Assembly: GCA_934120265.1 (NCBI GenBank)
Contig: CAKOTU010000001.1
Coordinates: forward strand, 1-64,000
Direction: 5' to 3'
Source: an uncultured Bacilli bacterium
Lineage (GTDB): Bacteria; Bacillota_I; Bacilli_A; RF39; UBA660
Length of the DNA: 64,000 nucleotides
A model generated the notes under the pieces. That model worked only from the letters and a program-made list of their open reading frames with translations, searched no databases and was not told where the DNA came from. A program made the translations under genes and the position numbers. Below are positions 47,853-57,996 of the stretch, piece by piece (position 1 is the stretch's first letter; each line of letters starts with the position of its first letter).

Positions 47853-49478
47853 ATGACCTTTTTAGATAAAGTTGTTTCAAAAAAGAAAAATATTGTTTTG
47901 TTTTTAATAGTAGTAGCAGTAATTAGTTCTGTTACATTATTTTTAATACCTAATATGAGTAGGGGACATGATCTTGCTTTTCACTTATCAAGGATATCAG
48001 CTCTTAAAGATAATTTAAAATTAGGAATAGTAGGCGGATATATTTATCCTAATTATTTAGGTGGCTATGGTTATGGCAATGGATTATTTTATCCAGATTT
48101 ATTCCTTTATATTCCAGCCTTTTTATCATATTTAGGATTAAGCGTTATAACATCATATAAAATATTTCTATTATTAATATCATTCTTTTCAGTTGGAACG
48201 ATGTATGTTTGTGTAAAAGGTATTAGTAAAAATAAAAAAAGTGCTTTAATATCTTCATTTATATATGGATTTGCTTCTTATCGTTTGATAGACATGTTTA
48301 CACGTGCCGCATTAGGTGAAACATTAGCTTTTGTTTTCGCCCCACTGGTTATTTATGGAATGTATGAAATTATTTATGGTGATTACAAAAAATTTTATAT
48401 TTTAACTATTGGAATGAGTGGCCTTATTCTTAGTCATTTAATAAGTACATATTTAGTTGGCATTGTTTTAGTTATTATGTGTCTTGTAAATATAAAAAAA
48501 TTATTTCAAGAAAAAAAACGAATACTTTATTTAATAGTAGCGGCTTTAGCTACCTTATGTTTAACTGCTTATTTCATTTTCCCAATGCTAGAACAAATGC
48601 TTAGCGGTAAATTCATCTTTAATAATTTAGATGAAACAAGTAAATTATTAGAAAGATCTTTACCAATTTGGTCTATATTCATTGAGTTTCCTTATCATGT
48701 TTTAAGAAAACTATGGATTCCTACAGGACTTGGTATTGGATTTATCATTTTAATTTATTATTATTTTAAAAACTTTAAGGATAATGATAAATTTACTAAT
48801 TACTGTTTTATTACAGGAATTATATTTTTAATTTGTTCAACTAATTTATTTCCTTGGAATTTATTTCAAGGAATACTATCGCCAATTCAATTTCCTTGGC
48901 GTTTCTATTTTGTTTCTGTTTTACTTTTAAGTATCGGATCTGGAGTAATGTTGAGTAAACAGAATGTTGAAATTGAAAAAAAAGCTAAATTTTTATTTAT
49001 TATCTTTTTAATTCCTGTAATTACTATTGGAACTTTAAATTTCTTTGAAAAAAATATAAAAGAAGTTGGAGAATATGAAATCTCATTTGGTGAGTATATG
49101 CCATTAAGTGCTAATAAAGATTATATTTTAAAAAGAGGAGACGTTATAACTTCCAAGTATCCTTTAAACCATTCGTTTACTCGTAATGGATTATCTCTAG
49201 AAATTGAATATCACAACAATGAAGGTACTAATTCTTTGGAATTACCACTTCTTTATTACAAGGGGTATAAAGCTTCAACTAGTGAAAAAGAATTAGATGT
49301 ATATCAAACAGATAATGGTTTAGTTGGAGTTGATATTGATACTAATGAAGACGTTGTTTATGTGTCTTATGCTGGTACTAAAATCCAAAAATTATCAAAG
49401 GCTATTTCTGTAGTAGCAGTGTTGATTTTTGCCATTTATTTATATTTGAAAAAAAGAGGTGTCGCTGATGAAAAATAA
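47853..49478 (+). CDS. Polytopic membrane protein, GT-C glycosyltransferase-like
   Basis: This is a roughly 541-residue protein with about 11-12 helices. An outer loop after helix 1 reads NMSRGHDLAFHLSRISALKDNL, with acidic and His residues placed as in GT-C enzymes that use polyprenyl-phosphate sugars (annotated in other genomes as 6-pyruvoyl-tetrahydropterin synthase-related membrane proteins). A small C-terminal outer domain precedes the last helix. ATG 47853 follows ATGGTGATT. The YfhO gene starts before its stop, so the two are coupled. Confidence 0.75.
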   Translation: MTFLDKVVSKKKNIVLFLIVVAVISSVTLFLIPNMSRGHDLAFHLSRISALKDNLKLGIVGGYIYPNYLGGYGYGNGLFYPDLFLYIPAFLSYLGLSVITSYKIFLLLISFFSVGTMYVCVKGISKNKKSALISSFIYGFASYRLIDMFTRAALGETLAFVFAPLVIYGMYEIIYGDYKKFYILTIGMSGLILSHLISTYLVGIVLVIMCLVNIKKLFQEKKRILYLIVAALATLCLTAYFIFPMLEQMLSGKFIFNNLDETSKLLERSLPIWSIFIEFPYHVLRKLWIPTGLGIGFIILIYYYFKNFKDNDKFTNYCFITGIIFLICSTNLFPWNLFQGILSPIQFPWRFYFVSVLLLSIGSGVMLSKQNVEIEKKAKFLFIIFLIPVITIGTLNFFEKNIKEVGEYEISFGEYMPLSANKDYILKRGDVITSKYPLNHSFTRNGLSLEIEYHNNEGTNSLELPLLYYKGYKASTSEKELDVYQTDNGLVGVDIDTNEDVVYVSYAGTKIQKLSKAISVVAVLIFAIYLYLKKRGVADEK

Positions 49479-52038
49479 AAAAGTATTATATTATTTATTA
49501 TCATTTTTTATACCAGCCTTATTAATTACAATAATATATGCTTGTATAGGAATTTATCCATTTGGTAAAAAGTCACTACTTACTGTTGATTTAGCAGGAC
49601 AGTATGTAGCGTTCTTTAATGCCTATAAAAATATTTTTAGTGAAGGAATAAGCATATTCTATTCATTTAGTAAAACTTTAGGTGGTAATATGTTTGGACT
49701 TATTACTTACTATTTATTAAGCCCAGTTAATTTAATTTTGCTATTTTTTAGTAGAACTAATATTACGGAAGCAATATTCTTAATTAATGTAGTAAAAATA
49801 GGCTTATGTGGTTTAACCGCTTTCACATATTTTAGAAAAACGTTTAAAGATCAAAGTTTCATTCCTTTAGTTTTTAGTTTAGTTTATGCACTATGTGCTT
49901 ATAATATTGTTTATAGTCAAAACCTACTTTGGTTAGACGGTGTAATTATTTTACCACTTGTTTTCTTAGGCATAGATAGGCTTATTGAAAAAGAAAAACC
50001 AATGTTATTTTATGGAATGTTAACATTAACTATTTTCTGTAATTATTATATTGGGTATATGACTTGTATAGCATCATTAGCATATTTCTTATATAAATTA
50101 TATTTAAAAAATAATTATAAACTAAGTTTAAAGGATAATAAAAAGGATATAATTTACTTTTTTAAATATGCTTTACTTGCGGTTGGTACAACCATGATAA
50201 TCTTACTTCCTTCAATATTTTCTTTGATGGCTGGAAAAGCAGGAAGTAATATAAGTGAATTTATTCCAAAACAAACTTATCCATCTATCGAACTTATCTC
50301 ACGTATGTTTATAGGTTCATTTAACAATAGTGATTTATCAGGTGGCTGTCCTAATATCTTTATTTCGCTATTTATGATTATTTTAGTGTTATTCTATTTT
50401 TTCAACAACAAAATTCCAAGACAAGAAAGAAAAGCTAGTTTAATATTTATATTATTCTTTATTATAAGCTTTACATTTTATTCAGTAGATATTATTTGGC
50501 ATACATTTCAACATCCAGCGGGATTTCCATTTAGATACTCATTTATATATGATTTTGTATTACTAATAATTGCGTATAAAAGCTATGTTAATATAAATGG
50601 AGTAGATAAAAAATGGTTTAAGAAAGCTATCCCTGGAGTTGTTGTTATAACGCTTATTATGGATAAACTTATGTATAATTCTAATATGTATTATAAAATA
50701 ATAGCTTCTGGAGTATTAATCGTTATCTATATTTTGTATTTATACTATAGTAAAAAACAAAATATTAATAAAATAATAATAGCTTTAATAACTTTAGAAA
50801 TGGTTGTTAATGGGTTACTTGTTGTATGTAATATGAAGTATCAAGATAGAAGTGAATACGTTGACTTTGTTAACAGTTATGGACAAGTTATTGATAAAAT
50901 AAAAGAAAACGATAATGATTTCTATAGAATAGAAAAGAATTATTCTTATTCAACAAATGATTCCTTATTACTAAATTACAATGGTATTTCTCATTTTAGT
51001 TCTACTTATGAAGGTAGTAACAATGAATTATTAGGAGATTATCTAGGAATCTTTAATAGATTCTATATCACTAATTATAATGGTTCAACGCCTGTTACTA
51101 ATTCAATTTTTAATATCAAGTATTTACTTTTTAATAAGAAAATAAATTATTATAATAAGATTGATTTATACAAAACAAACACTGATAATATTTATGTTTA
51201 TCAAAATCAATATAATTTACCTTTAGGATTTATGGTTAATGATAAATTAAAAACTCTAGAATTAAAAGAATTAAAACCTTTTGAAAATCAAAACGATATA
51301 TTAAAGGCAATGACAGGTAGAGATGTAGATGTTTTCTTAGAAAACAAAAATGTTACATATAACTTAAACAACGTTAAGTTAAAAGAAAATTCAAAAGAGC
51401 CATTAACTTATAACATTATTAATTCTAACTACGCTGCTAGTATCAAATATAAAGTAAAAGTAGAACATGGTGGATTATTATACGCTTATGTTTCATCAGA
51501 TTATAACAAAAAAGTTGATATTAAAGTTAATGGAAAGAGCATTATAGACACAACCGATCAAAACGACTATCGTTATAATATTTTAGAACTAGGTGAATAT
51601 AATGTTGATGACGAAATAGATTTTGAAATTGTTTTACTTGATAGTTCAATTAAGTTTAACGAAGTTGTGTTCTATACTTTAGATAAAGATAACTTTGAAA
51701 AGCAAATCGAAAAACTACAAAATAATAATAGTTTAAATATAGAAGAATTTAATATAGATTATATTAAAGGCAATGTTAATGTAGAAAATGACAATGAGAT
51801 ACTTTACACATCTATACCTCTTGATAAAGGTTGGACAGTAAAAGTAGATGGTAAAAAAGTAGACAAGGTTGAAATATTTAATTCTTTAATTGGAATTGAA
51901 TTAAGTAAAGGAGAACATGTTATAGAATTTACTTATGTTCCTAGAGGTTTATATGCTGGTGGATTTGTTTCAATTGTATCTTTATTCCTTGTGATATTTT
52001 TAAAAAAAGAGAAAGTGGGTAAAAGAAAGTGCAAATAG
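49468..52038 (+). CDS. YfhO family membrane protein
   Basis: This is a roughly 856-residue protein with about 12 helices. [42 protein letters not shown] and [20 protein letters not shown] match the YfhO family, and the large C-terminal outer domain ends in [16 protein letters not shown]. YfhO of B. subtilis adds sugars to lipoteichoic acid. ATG 49468 follows AGAGGTGTCGCTG. It overlaps the uppP start by 10 bases, linking glycosylation with lipid-carrier recycling. Confidence 0.92.
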   Translation: MKNKKVLYYLLSFFIPALLITIIYACIGIYPFGKKSLLTVDLAGQYVAFFNAYKNIFSEGISIFYSFSKTLGGNMFGLITYYLLSPVNLILLFFSRTNITEAIFLINVVKIGLCGLTAFTYFRKTFKDQSFIPLVFSLVYALCAYNIVYSQNLLWLDGVIILPLVFLGIDRLIEKEKPMLFYGMLTLTIFCNYYIGYMTCIASLAYFLYKLYLKNNYKLSLKDNKKDIIYFFKYALLAVGTTMIILLPSIFSLMAGKAGSNISEFIPKQTYPSIELISRMFIGSFNNSDLSGGCPNIFISLFMIILVLFYFFNNKIPRQERKASLIFILFFIISFTFYSVDIIWHTFQHPAGFPFRYSFIYDFVLLIIAYKSYVNINGVDKKWFKKAIPGVVVITLIMDKLMYNSNMYYKIIASGVLIVIYILYLYYSKKQNINKIIIALITLEMVVNGLLVVCNMKYQDRSEYVDFVNSYGQVIDKIKENDNDFYRIEKNYSYSTNDSLLLNYNGISHFSSTYEGSNNELLGDYLGIFNRFYITNYNGSTPVTNSIFNIKYLLFNKKINYYNKIDLYKTNTDNIYVYQNQYNLPLGFMVNDKLKTLELKELKPFENQNDILKAMTGRDVDVFLENKNVTYNLNNVKLKENSKEPLTYNIINSNYAASIKYKVKVEHGGLLYAYVSSDYNKKVDIKVNGKSIIDTTDQNDYRYNILELGEYNVDDEIDFEIVLLDSSIKFNEVVFYTLDKDNFEKQIEKLQNNNSLNIEEFNIDYIKGNVNVENDNEILYTSIPLDKGWTVKVDGKKVDKVEIFNSLIGIELSKGEHVIEFTYVPRGLYAGGFVSIVSLFLVIFLKKEKVGKRKCK

Positions 52039-52856
52039 TAGAATTAATTAAAATTATATTTTTTGGAATAGTTGAAGGTATTACAGAGTGGTTACCAATC
52101 AGTAGTACCGGTCATTTAATCTTATTAGAACAATTTATTAAATTGAATGTTAGTGATTCATTTATGGAAATGTTTAGAGTTGTAATTCAATTGGGTGCTA
52201 TTATGGCTGTTGTTGTTTTATACTTCCATAAGCTTAATCCTTTTTCTCCTAAAAAATCTAGTAAAGAAAAAAAGGATACTTGGAGCCTATGGTTTAAAGT
52301 GGCAGTAGCGTGTATTCCAGCTGTAATATTCTCAGTGTTTGATGATAAAATGGATGAATTATTTTATAACTGGATTACAGTTGCTATTATGTTAATTGTT
52401 TATGGTATACTATTTATTGTAATAGAAAATAGAAATAAAAATAAAGAACCAAAGGTAAAAGATGTTAATGATATTTCTTACAAGTTAGCGTTAATTATAG
52501 GATTATTTCAAGTACTAGCTATTATTCCAGGAACTAGTAGATCTGGGTCAACTATAATGGGAGGAATTTTATTTGGAGCTTCACGTGCCGTAACAGCAGA
52601 ATTTACTTTCTTCTTAGGAATTCCTGTTATGTTTGGAGCCAGTTTATTAAAGCTTATTAAATTCGGATTTGCATTCACAACTGCCGAGGTAGTTACACTA
52701 TTAATAGGTATGTTAACCGCATTCTTAGTTTCTATTATAGTTATTAAATTCTTAATGAATTATATTAAAAAACATGACTTTAAAGCTTTCGGATGGTACC
52801 GCATTATACTAGGTATTCTAGTTATATTATATTTTTTAATATTTAAAACCATTTAA
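52029..52856 (+). CDS. uppP: Undecaprenyl-diphosphate phosphatase
   Basis: The 275-residue BacA-type protein shows the motif [15 protein letters not shown] and the second motif [12 protein letters not shown], with about eight helices. It removes a phosphate from undecaprenyl diphosphate to recycle the carrier for wall and teichoic acid synthesis; extra copies give bacitracin resistance. It starts at GTG behind GAAAG in the end of the YfhO gene. Confidence 0.96.
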   Translation: MQIVELIKIIFFGIVEGITEWLPISSTGHLILLEQFIKLNVSDSFMEMFRVVIQLGAIMAVVVLYFHKLNPFSPKKSSKEKKDTWSLWFKVAVACIPAVIFSVFDDKMDELFYNWITVAIMLIVYGILFIVIENRNKNKEPKVKDVNDISYKLALIIGLFQVLAIIPGTSRSGSTIMGGILFGASRAVTAEFTFFLGIPVMFGASLLKLIKFGFAFTTAEVVTLLIGMLTAFLVSIIVIKFLMNYIKKHDFKAFGWYRIILGILVILYFLIFKTI

Positions 52857-52859
52857 TAG

Positions 52860-52888
52860 TTGACATTAAATTAAAAAAAACTTATACT
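52860..52888 (+). promoter_or_regulatory. Sigma-A promoter of metK
   Basis: TTGACA (52860-52865) and TATACT (52883-52888) are exactly 17 bases apart. The transcript would begin close to the riboswitch. Confidence 0.88.
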
Positions 52889-52896
52889 TAAGTTAG

Positions 52897-53019
52897 ATCT
52901 TATAAAGAGTGATGGAGGGACTAGCCCAATGAAGTCACACCAACCTATTTAATTAGGTGGTAAAGCTAGAGCGATAAGATAACTTTTCACACTCAAGAGT
53001 TATCTTGAGTGTTTTTTTG
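52897..53019 (+). ncRNA. SAM-I (S-box) riboswitch with terminator switch
   Basis: P1 is ATCTTAT (52897-52903) with ATAAGAT (52974-52980). Conserved inner bases are GAGTGATGGAGGGACTAGCC, CCAATGAAGTCACACCAACC and GGTGGTAAAGCTAGAGC. The expression platform is explicit: antiterminator AAGATAACT (52976-52984) with AGTTATCTT (52998-53006), or terminator ACACTCAAG (52989-52997) with CTTGAGTGT (53004-53012) and seven T. SAM binding holds P1 and so allows the terminator. It turns off metK when SAM is high. Confidence 0.93.
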
Positions 53020-53043
53020 TAAGATTACAAAGGAGGAGATAAG

Positions 53044-54069
53044 ATGAAATTTTATAGTAATGAAATAGTATTTAGAGGTCATCCTGATAAAGTATGTGAT
53101 CAAATAAGTGATGCTATTTTAGATGAGTGTTTAAGACAAGATAAAACTTCAAGATGTGGAATTGAAGTAGTAGGTGGAAAGGGAAAGATATTTGTAACTG
53201 GTGAAATAACTAGTAATGCAAAATTTGACTTAACTAATATTGTAAAAAGAGTGTTAAAAGATATTGGTTATAATGATAATTATGAAATTATTGATAATAT
53301 TGGAAAACAAAGTCAAGATATTGCACTTGGAACTAATGTAGAAGTAGGCGGAGCAGGAGATAATGGAATGATGTTTGGTTATGCTTGCAAAGATACTAAA
53401 GAATTATTGCCAAAAGCCATGGTAATATTACAAAAACTAAGCGAAGAATATGATAAATTAGTTCATAGTGATGAAAGATTTTGTGCTGATGGAAAAGCTC
53501 AAATTACAGGTGTTTATGACGAACATAATAAACTAATAAAAATTAAAGATTTTACAGTATGCTATCAAAATACTGAAAAAGAAAGAGAAAAAACAGATGA
53601 AATAATAAAAGAAATCTGTGATAAAATTTGTAAGGAATACAATGTGGAAGTAGAAACATATTTAATAAATCCTACTGGTAGATTTGAAATTGGTGGATTT
53701 GATGGTGACGCTGGATTAACAGGAAGAAAAATAGTTGTTGATAGTTATCAATCATTTGCTAATGTTGGTGGAGGGGCATTCTCTGGAAAAGACCCAAGTA
53801 AAGTAGATAGAAGTGGTGCTTACAAAGCAAGAGAAATAGCTAAAAAAATAGTATCTTCAAATGATAAATATGAATGGTGCCAAGTACAACTATCATATGC
53901 AATAGGAATAGAAGAACCATTAGCAATCTATATTGAAACAAATTTAGGTAATATAGAAGTTGATAAAGAATTATATGAAGAGTGTAAACCAAGAAATATT
54001 ATAAAAGATTTAAATCTTTTAAATGAGCACTATGAAGAAAGAGCTAAATTTGGTCATTTTAGAAACTGA
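53044..54069 (+). CDS. metK: S-adenosylmethionine synthetase (short form)
   Basis: The 341-residue protein has GHPDKVCDQISDAILDECL, GGAGDNGMMFGYACKDT, PTGRFEIGGFDGDAGLTGRKI, GGGAFSGKDPSKVDRSGAY and QLSYAIGIEEP. It makes SAM from methionine and ATP. It is about 40-50 residues shorter than usual MetK (380-400), and lacks segments in the region between the GAGDNG loop and the second domain. All substrate motifs remain. The SAM-I riboswitch directly upstream supports the call. Confidence 0.95.
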   Translation: MKFYSNEIVFRGHPDKVCDQISDAILDECLRQDKTSRCGIEVVGGKGKIFVTGEITSNAKFDLTNIVKRVLKDIGYNDNYEIIDNIGKQSQDIALGTNVEVGGAGDNGMMFGYACKDTKELLPKAMVILQKLSEEYDKLVHSDERFCADGKAQITGVYDEHNKLIKIKDFTVCYQNTEKEREKTDEIIKEICDKICKEYNVEVETYLINPTGRFEIGGFDGDAGLTGRKIVVDSYQSFANVGGGAFSGKDPSKVDRSGAYKAREIAKKIVSSNDKYEWCQVQLSYAIGIEEPLAIYIETNLGNIEVDKELYEECKPRNIIKDLNLLNEHYEERAKFGHFRN

Positions 54070-54174
54070 TTAGTGACAAATTTAAAAACATTTTCGTATA
54101 ATTAATACGTAAAGGTAGTAATTTACCCTAAAAATATTATAATCAAGTAAAAGTAGACAATTATTTAAAATAAT

Positions 54175-54432
54175 TAATATTCTTAAATTGAATAGGTGTT
54201 CAATAGTTAAGAGCATATTGAGACCTTTCATTATTAAAATAATAGATGTAATCTTCAATAGATTTAAAATATCATTAGAATCATTAATTTTAAAATCAAT
54301 GAATAATTCTTCTTTAATCCAGCTATTAATGGCTTCCATAGCACCATTTTCGGTAGGAGAGCCTGGCTTAGAAGTAGAATGTATGATATTATATAGATGT
54401 AAAGATTCATTGAATCTTTTAGTTACCACCAA
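54175..54432 (-). pseudogene. Transposase (rve/DDE type) fragment, frameshifted
   Basis: Reading from 54432 on the minus strand gives LHLYNIIHSTSKPGSPTENG, then AMEAINSWIKEELFIDFKIN, the end of the catalytic domain of an IS3-like integrase, with the last Glu. The frame then shifts: the expected continuation IEDYIYYFNNERSQYALNY, a stop codon, and TPIQFKN appear in another frame. The 5' part is missing. The 12-base direct repeat AAAATATTATAA stands at 54131-54142 and 54431-54442 around it. No complete insertion sequence is present. Confidence 0.85.
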
Positions 54433-54463
54433 AATATTATAACGTAAAGTGTAATTTTTTTAG

Positions 54464-54494
54464 TTGGCAAATGCTTCTGGGGGGGGGGTATAAT
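54464..54494 (+). promoter_or_regulatory. Promoter with a ten-G tract in the spacer (possible phase variation)
   Basis: TTGGCA (54464-54469) and TATAAT (54489-54494) have a 19-base spacer. Its last ten bases are all G (54479-54488). In this AT-rich DNA such a run is exceptional. Slipping by one or two G would change the spacer, with 17 reached at eight G. Confidence 0.75.
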
Positions 54495-54526
54495 TTATAA
54501 AGAAAGTAAGATTAGGAGGAGTTAAA

Positions 54527-55915
54527 ATGAAGAAGAAAAATGCTTTCACTTTAATAGAATTACTAGCGGTAATAGTAGTATTAGCAATAATAGCCTTAAT
54601 AGCAACCCCAATAGTAATGAATACAATTAAGAATGCAAAGAAAGGAGCAGCTGAGAGAAGTGCGGATAGTTACATAAAACAAGTAGAAACAGTAGTAGCA
54701 ACCGAAAGACTTGAAGGAAACATCTTAGAAGGTGAATATATAATTCAATCAGATGGGAATTTATGCCCACTATCAGGATGTGGAGAAAATGATAAAGACA
54801 AAATTATTGTTGAGATGGAAGGAAATAAACCAACAGGTGGAACAATAACAATAAATAATGGTCAAGTAACAACAGATTCAACAATGACAATAGGAGAATA
54901 TGATGTAAGTTATGATGAAACAACAAATAAATATGTTGCCACAAAATTAGAAACATATTCTATAACATATAATCTAACAAATGTAAGTGGAGATAATAGT
55001 AATGGATCAAGTATAACAACAAAAGATGTAAAGACATTAAAGTTTACATCAAATAAAGGATATCGTTTACCAGAAAGTGTAACAGTAACAGGAGCAACAA
55101 ATGTATGGGATAAAACTACCGGAACATTAACATTATCCAAAGTAACTGGTGATGTAACTGTAACAATAGTAGGAGAAGAAATGCCTCCATATAAAAATGG
55201 AGAAGTAGTGTATTTTAATGTAACAACAGGAGAAAAATGCTTGTCATCAGATTATACAGAAACTCAAAGTAATACAGGAGTAAAAGAAGGCTGTATGAAA
55301 TTCTATGCATTTAATGATGATGGAAAAGATACAGTAAATTTAATACTAGATCATAATACAACTGCATTAGTTGCATGGAATTCAAGCAGAAGTAGTGTAA
55401 ATGGTCCAAAAGAAGTATTAGACAAATTAAAAAGTGATACATCATCATGGCAAGGAACTATAACACCAGCAAATTATACGATGGATCAAACAGGAAAAAC
55501 AAGTAAAGCAAAATATACAATAGATTATAGTAGTTATAAAGCAAGATTAATAACAGCTGATGAAGTTGCACAAATTACAGGGAATACTTCTTGGGATGAA
55601 AAAACTGCTAGTAATTATTATTACTTGGATAGTAAAACAACAACTGCAAGTACAACATGTAAAAGTGGAGATACTAGCGGATGTAAATATGGATGGTTAT
55701 ATGATAGAACATATACAGGTTGTACAAAATATGGATGTTTAAATAATTCAGATCAAGTAACATCAGGCTATTGGACAGCATCTTCTGATGCTTTCATCTC
55801 TTACTACGCTTGGCACGTGCGTTACGGCGCTAACGTGAGTAGCAACGTCGTTTCCGATTCGAGCGAAGACGGTGTCCGCCCAGTTATAACTATCTCAAAA
55901 TCACAACTAGGATAG
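54527..55915 (+). CDS. Pseudopilin-like surface protein with variable C-type-lectin-like C-terminus
   Basis: The 462-residue protein has the prepilin signal MKKKNAFTLIELLAVIVVLA with Glu at +5. Residues about 140-225 (YSITYNLTNVSGDNSNGSSI, KGYRLPESVTVTGA) look like an InlB B-repeat-type domain. Residues 225-460 form a Cys-rich formylglycine/C-type-lectin-like domain ending GYWTASSDAF and DGVRPVITISKSQLG. A GC-rich stretch at 55787-55890 encodes its surface loop and differs sharply from the rest in codon use. The gene uses many ACA, ATA and GGA codons, unlike its neighbours, which suggests transfer. SD TTAGGAGGAG lies before ATG. The promoter spacer holds ten G. Confidence 0.88.
   Translation: MKKKNAFTLIELLAVIVVLAIIALIATPIVMNTIKNAKKGAAERSADSYIKQVETVVATERLEGNILEGEYIIQSDGNLCPLSGCGENDKDKIIVEMEGNKPTGGTITINNGQVTTDSTMTIGEYDVSYDETTNKYVATKLETYSITYNLTNVSGDNSNGSSITTKDVKTLKFTSNKGYRLPESVTVTGATNVWDKTTGTLTLSKVTGDVTVTIVGEEMPPYKNGEVVYFNVTTGEKCLSSDYTETQSNTGVKEGCMKFYAFNDDGKDTVNLILDHNTTALVAWNSSRSSVNGPKEVLDKLKSDTSSWQGTITPANYTMDQTGKTSKAKYTIDYSSYKARLITADEVAQITGNTSWDEKTASNYYYLDSKTTTASTTCKSGDTSGCKYGWLYDRTYTGCTKYGCLNNSDQVTSGYWTASSDAFISYYAWHVRYGANVSSNVVSDSSEDGVRPVITISKSQLG
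55787..55890 (+). other. Candidate DGR-type variable region
   Basis: In 55801-55880, 46 of 80 bases are G or C, while the surrounding gene is AT-rich. In the 31 codons from TTC 55793 to GTT 55885 only two end in A; most are NNC, NNT or NNG. It ends in GVRPV, the usual end of variable repeats in C-type-lectin-like targets of diversity-generating retroelements. No reverse transcriptase or template repeat was seen in this window. Confidence 0.6.
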
Positions 55916-55922
55916 ATTTTAT

Positions 55923-55950
55923 AAACATGAATTCTTTTATTCATGTTTTT
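55923..55950 (+). terminator. Terminator after the pseudopilin gene
   Basis: AAACATGAAT and ATTCATGTTT form a perfect stem with a T-run. Confidence 0.93.
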
Positions 55951-55993
55951 TTGTGTATCAAATTATGATAAAATATAACAAGTGGTGATAAGT

Positions 55994-57856
55994 ATGTATT
56001 ATAAAATAAGCAATGGTAGTGTAACACTTTCTGGTAATACTATTTTAGAAGATATTAATTTTAAAGTTAGTGATAATGAAAAAATAGGTATAGTTGGTCG
56101 TAATGGTAGTGGTAAGACAACATTACTTAAAGCTATAGTAGGTGAAATAGATTTAGAGAATGGTTATGATGATTTAAAGGTAGAAAGTGTTGGAGATTAT
56201 AAAGTTGGATATGTTAAACAAAATATTGACAATAATTTGAATATTAAAATGATTGATTATATAGTTGATGCTTATTCTAATCTTATTGATATAGAAAAAA
56301 ATATGAAGAAATTAGAAAATAAAATGATATCTGGATATGATGAAAATATTGTTAATAAATATAATGATTTGATATCAAAATATGAATATCTAGGTGGTTA
56401 TACTTATAAAAAAGAATACGAGGTAGCACTAAAAAAATTTGGTTTTAGTGAAAGTGATAAAGATAAGTTACTAAGTGAATTTTCTGGAGGACAATTAACT
56501 AAGTTATCACTAGTAAAATTATTACTTAGTAAACCTGATTTACTTATACTTGATGAACCAACAAATCACTTGGATATAAGCACTATCGAATGGTTAGAAG
56601 ATTATTTAAAAAATTATAATAAAAGTATTATTATAGTTAGCCATGATCGTATGTTTTTGGATAACGTTTGTAACGTTATATATGATATAGAATATGGTAC
56701 TTTAAAAAGATATAATGGTAATTATACTTATTTTGTAAATAAGAAACACGAAGATTATTTAAAACAAGAACGTGATTACGAAACTCAACAAAAAGAAATA
56801 AAGAGGTTGCAAGCTATTGCAGATAGGTTTAGATATAAACCATCTAAAGCATCAATGGCAATGTCTAAACTAAAACAAATAGAAAGAATGGTTAAAATAG
56901 ATAAACCACAAAAAGAAAACAGCAGGACTTTCAAAACTAATTTTAGCCCTAATCAAGAAAGTTATCGTGATGTTTTAAAAGTTAAAAATTTATCTATAGG
57001 TTATGATAAAGAATTAAGTAAATTAACTTTTAATGTAGAACGTAAAGATAAATTAGGTATTATAGGTGAAAATGGAATTGGTAAGAGTACATTACTTAAA
57101 ACAATTATGGGATTTATTAGTCCTTTAGGTGGTAAATATACATTTGGTGATAAAGTTAATATTGGGTATTTTTCTCAACAACTTGATAATATAGATTCTA
57201 ACAAAACAATTTATGAAGAAATAGATAACGCGTTTCCTAGTATGTCACCAACAGAAATAAGAAGTTTGTTAGGTGCTTTTGATTTTCACGGCGATGAAGT
57301 ATTTAAAAAGATTTCTAGTTTATCTGGGGGAGAAAAAGTAAGAGTTAGTTTATGTAAGATATTAAATAGCAGACCAAATGTTCTTATTTTAGATGAACCA
57401 ACAAATCACTTGGATATTATCAATAAAAATACGATAGAAAAGATGTTAAAAGAATATAATGGTACAATTATTATGGTAAGCCACGATAGATATTTGATAA
57501 AAAATGTATGTACGAAATTATTAGTATTTAATAAAGATGAAGTTATTTTATATAGTTATGGATATGATGAATATTTAGAAAAAAGAAAAGTAATTAAAGA
57601 ATCTGAAATAATAAAGAAAGAAAATAAAGTATCAAAAAAAGAAGTTAATATTAATTTAACAAAAGAAATAAATAAAATTGAAAAAGTGATAGATAATAAA
57701 GAAAAGGAATTAGCTAAATTAAATAAAGAACTTTTAAAAGAAGAAGTATATATGGATATTAGTAAAGCTAAATCTATACAAGAAAAAATAGAAAAAATTA
57801 CAAAAGAAATAGAAATTAAAACTAAGGAATGGGAAGATTTAGCAAATAAGCTGTAA
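55994..57856 (+). CDS. ABC-F family ATPase
   Basis: This is a roughly 620-residue protein with two ABC domains and no membrane helices. Walker A is VGRNGSGKTTLL and GENGIGKSTLL, signatures are FSGGQLTKLSLVKLL and LSGGEKVRVSLCKIL, Walker B is LLILDEPTNHLDIS and VLILDEPTNHLDII. The linker is charged (about 235-300) and the C-terminal 90 residues form a coiled coil. ABC-F proteins bind the ribosome E site; some protect from antibiotics, others help translation. Which applies is not shown. ATG 55994 is preferred over GTG 55982, as it stands behind GGTGATAAGT. Confidence 0.93.
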   Translation: MYYKISNGSVTLSGNTILEDINFKVSDNEKIGIVGRNGSGKTTLLKAIVGEIDLENGYDDLKVESVGDYKVGYVKQNIDNNLNIKMIDYIVDAYSNLIDIEKNMKKLENKMISGYDENIVNKYNDLISKYEYLGGYTYKKEYEVALKKFGFSESDKDKLLSEFSGGQLTKLSLVKLLLSKPDLLILDEPTNHLDISTIEWLEDYLKNYNKSIIIVSHDRMFLDNVCNVIYDIEYGTLKRYNGNYTYFVNKKHEDYLKQERDYETQQKEIKRLQAIADRFRYKPSKASMAMSKLKQIERMVKIDKPQKENSRTFKTNFSPNQESYRDVLKVKNLSIGYDKELSKLTFNVERKDKLGIIGENGIGKSTLLKTIMGFISPLGGKYTFGDKVNIGYFSQQLDNIDSNKTIYEEIDNAFPSMSPTEIRSLLGAFDFHGDEVFKKISSLSGGEKVRVSLCKILNSRPNVLILDEPTNHLDIINKNTIEKMLKEYNGTIIMVSHDRYLIKNVCTKLLVFNKDEVILYSYGYDEYLEKRKVIKESEIIKKENKVSKKEVNINLTKEINKIEKVIDNKEKELAKLNKELLKEEVYMDISKAKSIQEKIEKITKEIEIKTKEWEDLANKL

Positions 57857-57879
57857 GTCAGTATAAACTGACTTTTTTT
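57855..57879 (+). terminator. Terminator after the ABC-F gene
   Basis: AAGTCAGT and ACTGACTT pair across ATAA, then a T-run. Confidence 0.92.
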
Positions 57880-57996
57880 GTGTATTTTTTTTGTAAAAAA
57901 AAGGAAATAAGGGAAAAATGTAGAATGTTATAAGTGAAGGGTTATAAAAATGTAATCCTTTTTTAATACAAAAAATTCAAAGAAAGGGATGAGAAA

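Noticed and set aside
54188..54442. Plus-strand frame of 84 codons opposite the transposase fragment
   Set aside because: No family match; the minus strand reads as clear transposase sequence, so this is an antisense shadow.
54527..55915. Complete DGR in the window
   Set aside because: No reverse transcriptase frame and no second GC-rich repeat resembling the template were seen, so only the candidate target is claimed.
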